NCBI RefSeq assembly: GCF_964355755.1
Contig: NC_092673.1
Coordinates: 16,375,001 to 16,439,000, forward strand
Origin: Antedon mediterranea
Lineage: Eukaryota > Echinodermata > Crinoidea > Comatulida > Antedonidae
Length of the DNA: 64,000 nucleotides
Direction of reading: 5' to 3'
In this document: positions 55,817-64,000 of the stretch, piece by piece
How the letters are laid out: every line of letters starts with the position of its first letter
Numbering within the stretch: position 1 is the stretch's first letter
Position numbers and translations under genes: made by a program
The notes under the pieces: model-generated
Told to the model about the DNA's origin: nothing
Databases searched by the model: none
The model's input: the letters and a program-made list of their open reading frames with translations, nothing else

Positions 55817-57289
55817 TATATACCTCAATGATCTAAATAATATCCCTCCTAGTCATAGTCCCGGGCATGGACTAATTAGATGCTGATTTAGGGTCGGTTA
55901 ATGTTCTTTGAAAACCGCACATTATCAGCGGTAACATGTAACAACTTTTTTATTGACAAAAAAAAATTGGAAATTAAATGTTTATTTCATAATAGATGCA
56001 TTAAAAGTAGTAGTCTGGGCTCCAGACGGAGTTTTTTCTTAATATTAGTAAAAATATAAATATTTTTGCACATATGGCGTTTCATACGTGTATTACTTGA
56101 GTTTGGATACTCCGTCTGGGGAAACACGCAAAAGTCACGTGGTTTGACACCAAGAATTCTTGGTGCATAGATTATCCGGTTGACTAGTTTCAGCTGCATG
56201 CGATTGGCTACTCACTCGTACACTGTTTTAATATTCATGTTTCAGAATTTCAAAGACTCAACAACTAAGAAGGTACGCATGTTACGTTTAGACAATGTGT
56301 ACTTGGGTACATTAATGAAAGTTTCTGAAGGCTAGAAATGATTTTATACCGTATGCCTAGTAGTAGTCTGGTAAACATTTGATGGGATTTTTCCCAAGAA
56401 AACTTGTCTTGCTTCTCCGCAAATCAAACATTGAATGGATCATTATTACGCGGAGATAATTTGATTTAATTCCCACCCAGACCCTGTCCTGTTCTGTGTA
56501 GTGGTGTACAACTCCCTGGACTGGTGTAGCCCTGTCTGTTGTGTGTGAATCCTGTTGTGTGCCGGTGGTGGTATGTAGGCCTACCTTATTGGTGTTTTAT
56601 TTGGCAGGTCATACGTGCGAGTTGAGTAGGACCTACGAAGGAGGCCTAGGCTAAGGACTAAACAATTAATAAACAAAACAACTTGGCAACACGATTTCAT
56701 ATTTCAACAGTCTCGATCGTACATTCAGCACTGTACGTACTCGATCTTTTTCATTTTGAAACAAAATGATCATTGGTTGATTCGAAATCCATATTTACAT
56801 ACCGCCCGCCCCATAAAGCCAAATACGGTATGATAACCTACGTCATTCTTATTGGATGTTTGCGGTCTGCAAATCGATTTCTATACGTGTTTCACAAGTC
56901 TGTATTTTCAGACAAAAATCGCGGTCGAAATAAAAACAAATAAATAAAAATAAAAAACAATACAGACTTGGGGCAAGTCTATAAAAGTAGATGCATTCCA
57001 CTGAATTTTTAACCCTCTATTATAGTTGCTCTTTTGGCGCTCCATAGAAATGAAAATATTGAACTTCGTGTATGCGAAATTCGTGAACGGTGTGCGAGAA
57101 ACAAGTCTGTAAAATCATTAAAAAAAAGAAAGAAAAAAAAAGATTTATTTGTTACTTTTTATGTGATTCTTCTTCATAAAAGTACTTATGAGGCCCAATT
57201 CTAAGGTGTGGTATTCACAATAAGTTACTTAATAAATTTTGAGTCGAAAGCAAGTCGAAATAAAACAGGTGCGAAACGGAACTAGCGCC
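55817..57289. mobile_element. interrupted right half of a GGCGCTAG hairpin MITE
   Basis: 55817-56012 matches 52914-53105 (loop of the copy at 52364). The sequence is then broken by 56013-56982, and resumes with AAAAGTAGATGCATTCCACTG through the right arm to GGAACTAGCGCC at 57289. The left arm is absent. Confidence 0.7.
56013..56982. mobile_element. about 970-bp insertion within the MITE
   Basis: Starts near TAGTCTGGGCTCCAGACGGAG, with GAGTTTGGATACTCCGTCTGG inverted at 56099-56119. The remainder is unique. Recognised mainly because the paralogous segment at 53105 lacks it. Confidence 0.5.
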
Positions 57290-57721
57290 TAACCTTCTAT
57301 CTAGGCCTACTAATCTAGACTAACTAATCTAGACTAGACTAGTTAGGGGTGCAATAGACGGTTGATCAGGACCACAGACGATCATGCCCAGGGGAGCCCA
57401 ATAATGTTGTAAGACGATTGATTGGGACAAGAGACGATCGGGCACAAAATAAAAATATATGGTCTAAATGACTCTCACAACTCAAATCAATAAACAATTT
57501 TTGTGCTACCGAAGCCATCTTGCAGAGATGACAAACAGTCGTGACCAGCTGAACGTAAAAACGGAGAATATATATATCACAAGAATGAGTAATCTGCGAT
57601 TTTTGCATTAGAAATTTGTAACAGAGCATAGATGCCCGCCCTCATGAGGGCGGATATATACAGACTAAAGAAGACTTGATTTGACAGATATTATGTCATA
57701 TTAAATAGAATTATGATAATA

Positions 57722-58395
57722 CTAGATGGCACACTCGCTTCGCTCGCGTACCATCTAGGTCGTGCCCACAGATGGTTCTCGAATACACAGTATTTTCTAG
57801 CGAGAAAAAAATGGAGATTTCAAATGTACGTACTGCAGGACTATAATACATGTCGTTTACAGAAACGAATAAATATACACGATGATTTTTGTAGTCAGCT
57901 AAAATTAGCACCCTGGGAATTACTTCCGAGAGAGAAACAAAATGCTTCAAATTTTTTTATTTGGACTCATTTAAACAAACCCAATTTGTGTTTTGTATGT
58001 AACATTAAGGGTTGAGGGATGGGGAAGAAGATAGGTACAAAGAGGAAACATTTTAACGAAATATTGTTTTTAATGTTTTATAGGCCTATAAATAATATAC
58101 CACTAAATACAGTAAAACATTTACGATTTAATACTTTGGTTAAACTCTCACTGTCATAGTCGATTGAAATAGTAAAGTACATGTAACGATACACCACTAC
58201 GTACGTTTATATATTTTTAAATTATTAATTAATACAAACGTTGAGAAGCAACTGTCAGTAATAACGTTTATTTATTTGTATATTATATGTTTATAATCTA
58301 ACAGTAGGGCCTACCCACACTCACAGTAATAAAGTTTATTTGTATATTTGTTTATATTATATCTAACAGTACCAACACTCACAGTAAGAAATTTG
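57722..58395 (-). mobile_element. Helitron-like element, inverted copy 3
   Basis: Reverse complement of 595-1217, including the terminal CTAGATGG(C/T)A hairpin at 57722-57758 and the ACTGACAGTTGCTTCTCAACG block at 58235-58256. On its own strand it ends CTAG followed by T, as copy 1 does. Confidence 0.6.
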
Positions 58396-59029
58396 CGATT
58401 CAAATTGCGATCAAAAGTGGTTAATACCTTAACAGTATTGTACAGCATTGCAATACTATTTATGTTTATTCTCCAAGGGGGCCCATAAATCTAAATCTAT
58501 ACCTCTATGGTTAAACCAAATAATTTGGAATGTTCCATTCATCACAAATCAATACATTTGTAAAAACGTATATTACATGTATCAAAATAGCATTTTTTAA
58601 AGAAAATCGGCCTGTCTTCAACATTATGATGCTGTACTCGAACTGTTCAACCGGTTTTCAGCTATTAAAAACAATTATCGTAGGAGGAGATAGGAAAATG
58701 CGAAGTGTCCTCGTATTATTGTGTGCGGGTATTTTTCAAATTGACATCCATTAGACAGTGTATACCATGATTGGAAAACACCCCTATTTGGGGCAAATCG
58801 TTGAACCTAAATTCGTTTTAATCGTCAATAACTAATTATCGAACTCAATTTAATTAGTAAACAGGGTTACATCAGGTGGTTAAAATTAGTACCGAAAGTA
58901 CGAACCAACTTTATATACCATCGAGTAAACATTCTAGAAATAACGCACGATTTACCGATTTTTGCCTTTACGTAAATTTATATATAGATTAATATATATA
59001 AATTTTATTTCTATTGCTACATTGTCATT
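58396..59029. other. sequence without a supported gene
   Basis: AT-rich. A short open frame at 58530-58754 has no splice sites or recognisable motif. Confidence 0.4.
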
Positions 59030-59499
59030 GTATTTTGTGAGGGTTCCTAGTGATCAGCTTCGGCTGGATGGACCACCCTCATAAAATATTGTTGAAATAA
59101 AAATAAATAAATAAAACATTTTATAAAACATATTTAATAACAAACTAGTGTACATTCACTTCTACAGAAAATTATTAAATTAGTTCACAAAGAAAGACCA
59201 AATCACAACAACAAACATCAACCTAGCGTTACTCAGCATGGTCTATTCTTTGCCGCATAATAATCTACGCCCGGTAAATTAAGTAATGTTTTTAAGATAT
59301 AAATATTACATTTAATTAATATTTATTTTTTCTACACATAGATATATTATTAAACTATCCTTCGTGAAAACATGTCAACAACAACGTGCTTTTTATTCGG
59401 CAGTTTGTACTAAATAAATTGCATAAAACAAACAATTAAATATCCAAATAGCATTTAATATGATGTTAGCTGATAACATTGTATAACAGGAACTCAATA

Positions 59500-59965
59500 A
59501 TCAAAACAAACAAATCATTAATAACAATGTTAATATTAAATCTATGGTAAAGATTATCTATAACAAATTATATAACAGGAACTCAATAACCAAAACAAAT
59601 TAATCATTTAATAACAATGTTAATATTAAATCTATGGTAAAGATTATCTATAACAAATTATATAACAGGAACTCAATAACCAAAACAAATTAATCATTAA
59701 TAACAATGTTAATATTAAATCTATGGTAAAGATTATCTATAAACAATTGTATAACAGGAACTCAATAACCAAAACAAATTAATCATTAATAACAATGTTA
59801 ATATTAAATCTATGGTAAAGATTATCTATAAACAATTGTATAACAGGAACTCAATAACCAAAACAAATTAATCATTAATAACAATGTTAATATTAAATCT
59901 ATGGTAAAGATTATCTATAAACAATTGTATAACAGGAACTCAATAAACAAAACAAACAAATTATT
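59500..59965. repeat. 89-bp tandem array, 5 units
   Basis: Units read AATCATTAATAACAATGTTA, ATATTAAATCTATGGTAAAG, ATTATCTATAAACAATTGTA, TAACAGGAACTCAATAACCA. The array is cut by the hairpin element at 59968 and resumes at 63151. Confidence 0.85.
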
Positions 59966-60884
59966 AATAGTAGAGCAGTTAATGACATGAGCTGTGCATT
60001 TTATTACCAAAGCATGAAACTTGGCACAAAGTTTCTTTAATGTATTTAGATTCAAAATATCGGGGGGTGCCAAGCGTCCAACGTCCGGTATGGCGGCCAT
60101 CTTGATTTCAAAATGGCCACCATAAAAACAAAAAATGTTCATATCTTGGCAACTATACACATTAGAGACTTAATTATGGTCTCAAATTGTTCACAAACTA
60201 TTCCTATTTGCTCTAATGAAGATTTTCGTCCAAAAATGACCGGAAATGACGTTTCTTTCAGTTTGACCTTTGACCTTGTATTTGTATATCTCTGTAACTA
60301 CTGGTCATTTTCAATCGATTTTGGTGTCATTTTGTTCAGAATAAATATATTTATATTTGTAGTAATGAAACATTTTCACATAAAATGACCGGAAATACAA
60401 TTTATGACCTTTGACATTTATTTATTGATTTTTAATTAGGTGAATATACTGTATGTGGTTTTTGTTGGTCTTTGAACTTTGACCTGATAGGCGTAATTAT
60501 ATTAAATGATTAATGGACTTAAATTGTATATAGTACATAAAATTGGTAAACATTGTGCTTGGTGGTACCATTAGTTCAATGATGTTGGCACCTTCTGATT
60601 CGCTAAAAGTTTTAATAGTTTGACAGAGGAAATAACATACATGTTATGGAATACCGTAAAACCTCGAAAAGGTGATAGTATGAGCTTCTTTTCGAGATAG
60701 ACTTTATTTGAATGTCAAATGAAAAGTATGATGATCGTGTTTATATCAATATATTATTAATGACCTTACAAAGAACCCTTTATATTTCAACAATCAAGCC
60801 TCAGTTATTCTACAATTTATTGTTTTCCAAGTGGTATTTTGATTGTATCTTCTTTTTGTATGCTTCCTCGGTTAATATGGTCCT

Positions 60885-61985
60885 ACTCCTCCTTCTTTGT
60901 CTGTATGGTCTTATACCCCATTCTTTGTCTGTGGATGGTCTTATACCCCATTCTTTGTCTGTGGATGGTCTTTTACCCCCTTCTTTGTCTGTGGATGGTC
61001 TTACACCCCCTTCTGTGCGTGTTGATGGTATTACACCCCTTTCTTTGTGTGTGGATGGTCTTACACCCCTTTCTTTGCATGTAGATGGTCTTCCACCCCT
61101 TCTTTGTCTGTGGATGGTCCTACACTTCCTTCTTTGTCTGTGGATGGTCCTACACCCCCTTCTTTGTCTGTGGATGGTCTTATACCCCCTTCTTTGTCTG
61201 TAAGTGGTCCTATACCCTTTCTTTGTCAGTGGATGGTCTTACACCCCCTTCTTTGTCTGTGGATGGTCCTACACCCCCTTCTTTGTCTGTGGAGGGTCCT
61301 ACGCCCCCTTCTTTGTCTGTGGATGGTCTTACACCCCTTTCTTTGTCTGTGGACGGTATTATACCCCCTTCTGTGCCTGTTGATGGTATTACACCCTTAG
61401 CTTTGTCTGTTGATGGTATTACACCCTTTTCTTTGTCTGTTGATGGTATTACACCCTTTTCTTTGTCTGTGGATGGTATTACACCTCTTTTTTTGTGTGT
61501 GGATGGTATTACACCCCTTTTTTGTGTGTGGATGGTCTTACACCTTTTTCTTTGTGTGTGGATGGTCTTACACCCCTTCTCTGTCTGTGGATGGTCTTAC
61601 ACCCCCTTCTTTCTCTGTCGATGGTCTTATACCCCTTCTTTGTCTGTGGATGGTCTTATACCCCCTTCTTTGTCTGTGGATGGTCCTACATCCCTTTCTT
61701 TGTCTGTGGATGGTCCTACACCCCCTTCTTTGTCTGTGGATGGTCCTACACCACCTTCTTTGTCTGTGGATGGTCTTATACCCCCTTCTTTGTCTGTGGA
61801 GGGTCCTACGCCCCCTTCTTTGTCTGTAAGTGGTTCTATACCCCCTTCTTTGTCAGTGAATGGTCTTACACCCCCTTCTTTGTCTGTGGAGGGTTCTACG
61901 CCCCCTTCTTTGTCTGTGGATGGTCTTATACCCCCTTCTTTGTCTGTGGATGGTCTTATACCCCTTCTTTGTCTGTGGATGGTCT
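60885..61985. repeat. 30-bp minisatellite, about 37 units
   Basis: GGTCTTATACCCCCTTCTTTGTCTGTGGAT repeated with single-base changes. 30 is a multiple of three, so all three plus-strand frames stay open for long stretches (for example a Ser/Pro-rich SLSVDGLTPP decapeptide to 62005). There is no start context, splice site or codon bias to make one frame preferred. Confidence 0.92.
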
Positions 61986-62830
61986 GGACCCACTACTTTG
62001 ATTGATTAAATCAGACATTGTTTCTTGTATGATTAGGAGACCAAGACCTTCAAAGTGAAAGTCCACAGGTGGATGCCTAAAAAGGTCTTGTACAGAACAG
62101 TATATTGTAGGTCCATGTCACTAATTTGAGGATTACTTGAATAATTATATTGAGATGTCTTTTACGAATTGATTTGGTTCGGATTTTGCTAAAAAATCAA
62201 TGACTAGAGAAAATCGAGGAAAAGGATTCAGATGGTTTACAGCAAAGGCTCATTACCATAAAAATTGAGTACATTTGTTTAGATGCAACGAAAATGACCA
62301 AGAATTATCTGAGTTTCTGACTAATGAAAGTAGGTCTACTGTAGTAAGTACTTTGAAAGACGGTGTTCTCTTAACTCATGAAAATGAGAACTTTCCGAAC
62401 GAAAGAATGCTACTTTACATCAAAAATATTTCCAAATGGCATCTAACAATTCAATTCAACTTTTATTTCAGACAATTGTCCATATGGTATAATACATTAC
62501 AAAAAAAAAAGAAAAGATGAAGGAGAGAGGACCAAAACTTTTATATAACGATTGACACATCACAGTTTAGCAAACAAGTCGGCATGAGCTCAGTGATTGC
62601 TGTTTCTCAGTGATCTGTCATACTTTACGCCTATCCTATCACATCAAAAGTCAAAAATTCAGAATAATAAATTCCTGGTCATTTTTGCATTAAGTGTCAT
62701 TTATTTCGGTAAAACAAATTAGGTGCATTTATACCAATGTAAACCACATACAGTATGTTCACATAATTATATAGTCAAAGGTTATAAATTCGATTGAAAA
62801 TGATCAGTAGTTACTGAGATATACAGATAA

Positions 62831-62845
62831 GAGGTCAAAGGTCAA
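62831..62845 (+). promoter_or_regulatory. possible nuclear-receptor DR1 site in element arm
   Basis: GAGGTCAAAGGTCA contains two AGGTCA half-sites with one base between, the DR1 consensus of RXR/HNF4-type receptors. The inverted arm keeps it (TGACCTTTGACCTT near 60269). Function is only inferred from the consensus. Confidence 0.35.
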
Positions 62846-63150
62846 ACTGGAAGAAACGTCATTTCCGGTCATTTTTTGCTCTTTTCATTAGAGCAAATAG
62901 AAATATGTGGTTTGTGAACAATTTAACACCAGAATCAAGTCTCTACTGTTTATAGTTGCCAAGATATGAACACTTTTTGTTTTTATGGTGGCCATTTTGA
63001 AATCAAGATGGCCGCCATACCGGACGTTGGACACTTGGCACCCCCCGATATTTTGAATCTATATACATCAAAGAAACTTTGTGGCAAGTTTCATGCTTTG
63101 GTAATAAAGTGCACAACTTGGCTATTTTTATGGCCTTAACTGCTCTACTA

Positions 63151-63290
63151 TAATAACAATGTTAATATTAAATCTATGGTTTAAGATTATCTATAACAAA
63201 TTGTATAACAGGAACTCAATAACCAAAACAAACATTAATAACAATTTCTACCCTGGTTTTCTGTATAAATGTTAATGAACTTGTTATCAT
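63151..63290. repeat. continuation of the 89-bp repeat family
   Basis: TAATAACAATGTTAATATTAAATC...GGAACTCAATAACC, then ACAATTTCTACCCTGGTTTTCTGTATAA with TGAACTTGTTATCA, matching 54850-54985. Confidence 0.75.
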
Positions 63291-64000
63291 CATGGGCGAA
63301 AACGTTTCCAGATTGGCGAAAAATAAAACGGCTACTTTAGCCATTTTGGCGAAGACATGATAAAATAGATAATCAAATAATCATTTTGGCGAAAGCATAA
63401 AGTTCAACTAAAAGGTCCATTTGTCGATCTTCTTCAAGCATTTATTTTGTTCGTTATAATGTTGTTTACTTCTAGCTCCATTTTCGTCAACTTGTTTTGT
63501 TGTACCAGGCGTCTCTTTGTTATTTCAATATGATGGAGGTATACTGCACAGAGAGACAGACATTACACGACACATGGATGATGGAGTCTACCCAAACTAT
63601 CACGTGTTGCGCTGCACAAACGATCGACGACAGCCGACGGTCGCTATTTACCGGGATTGTCTATTTTTCGATAGGGGTGTACTTTTCAGATTTAAAAGAA
63701 ACATAGTATCTTCAATGAATGATCTTATCGAAATCAATATTTATGCGTTATAAATTTTAGGCTCCAATAATGTAGTTTCATATTTTACCCTTAACAAAGT
63801 TTCCTCATGCGTGCAGTGCGTCAGTAGAGTAAACAAAACAACATTCGGAAAATGGTAGAGTCTAACGGAGATTTAGCTAAACACACACACACGTGCATTT
63901 ATTGCGGATTATATAAACAGCAAGGCCGGCCGCCGGCTTCTGTGTTGTTGGGTATTAATTGGGCCGGGATGGTATAAATTCCTCCCCCGACAGAAACGCT
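63291..64000. other. right-edge sequence, possible gene start
   Basis: TTGGCGAA words repeat near 63310-63400. At 63852 an ATG opens 41 codons (MVESNGDLAKHTHTCIYCGL, with a CxxC) before TAA; this could be a first exon or chance. The overlapping frames at 63497-63753 show no known motif. Confidence 0.3.

Larger units (their letters stand above)
59968..63150. mobile_element. 3.2-kb hairpin element with minisatellite loop
   Basis: ATAGTAGAGCAGTTAA at the left end is inverted at the right end. Arms of about 400-490 bases (59968-60462; 62748-63150) are inverted copies that include CGGGGGGTGCCAAG, ATGGCGGCCATCTTGATTTC and GACCTTTGACCT. The array outside continues cleanly with TA/TAATA at both junctions. 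No transposase is seen. Confidence 0.8.

Noticed and set aside
57713-58015. 100-codon plus-strand frame
   Set aside because: It is the complement of the Helitron-like repeat; the other copies of that repeat do not keep the frame.
60712-62005. Pro/Ser-rich proteins of up to 306 residues
   Set aside because: They derive from the 30-bp minisatellite in the loop of a repeat. All three frames are open, and none has a start or splice context.

Overview
The window looks like nuclear DNA of an animal, probably a marine invertebrate. It is AT-rich, has introns, one clear TATA-box promoter, and several kinds of eukaryotic mobile element (LINEs, a DIRS-like tyrosine-recombinase retroelement, TIR/hairpin MITEs, Helitron-like ends). 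Long minisatellites are abundant, and there are patches of the palindromic word AGGCCTA. An echinoderm or other invertebrate deuterostome is a reasonable guess from the death-fold/ankyrin genes and the element mix, but the sequence does not prove it. No bacterial-type operons, rRNA genes or CRISPR arrays were seen; the only tRNA-like signal is a SINE-like fragment near the left edge.

The conventional genes are members of one locally duplicated family. Gene A (about 1976-4292, entering from the left or starting here) carries two death-effector-like domains; the first is frameshifted and its downstream intron holds a repeat insertion. Gene B (26909-50053) can be assembled from ten exons into about 302 residues. 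It has a short N-terminal exon, a helical lead exon, six exons that each encode one ankyrin-like repeat (all phase 0/0), a divergent last repeat, and a short C-terminal exon homologous to the start of gene A's DED exon. In B that exon stops after 17 codons, and a decayed DED remnant follows. Gene C is represented only by its promoter and first exon at 52042-52106, a clear copy of B's promoter and exon 1; the rest would lie beyond 64 kb.

Between gene B and gene C the intergenic space is about 2 kb. Between gene A and gene B the equivalent space is 22.6 kb, swollen by satellites and nested elements: a 62-bp array (5191-8222) and a 69-bp array (8709-26077 in five pieces). The 69-bp array is interrupted by a LINE fragment, a 6.4-kb TIR element (itself nested several levels deep, with a 97-bp array and a broken PIN-like gene), a 2.7-kb element with a 61-bp AACGTT-rich array, and a 3.5-kb TIR element built on CAGTTG repeats.

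Intron 1 of gene B (26935-43097) holds hairpin MITEs, a GGCCGCC-TIR element, a fresh 152-bp tandem duplication, a LINE remnant, a remnant of a second transposon-type protein, and a DIRS-like element (about 33918-38521) whose recombinase gene is split by a LINE. The right end (52.3-64 kb) contains two copies of a duplicated repeat-rich segment, pogo-like and hAT-like MITEs, LINE tails, an inverted copy of the Helitron-like element seen at the left edge, an 89-bp tandem array, and a 3.2-kb hairpin element with a 30-bp minisatellite in its loop.
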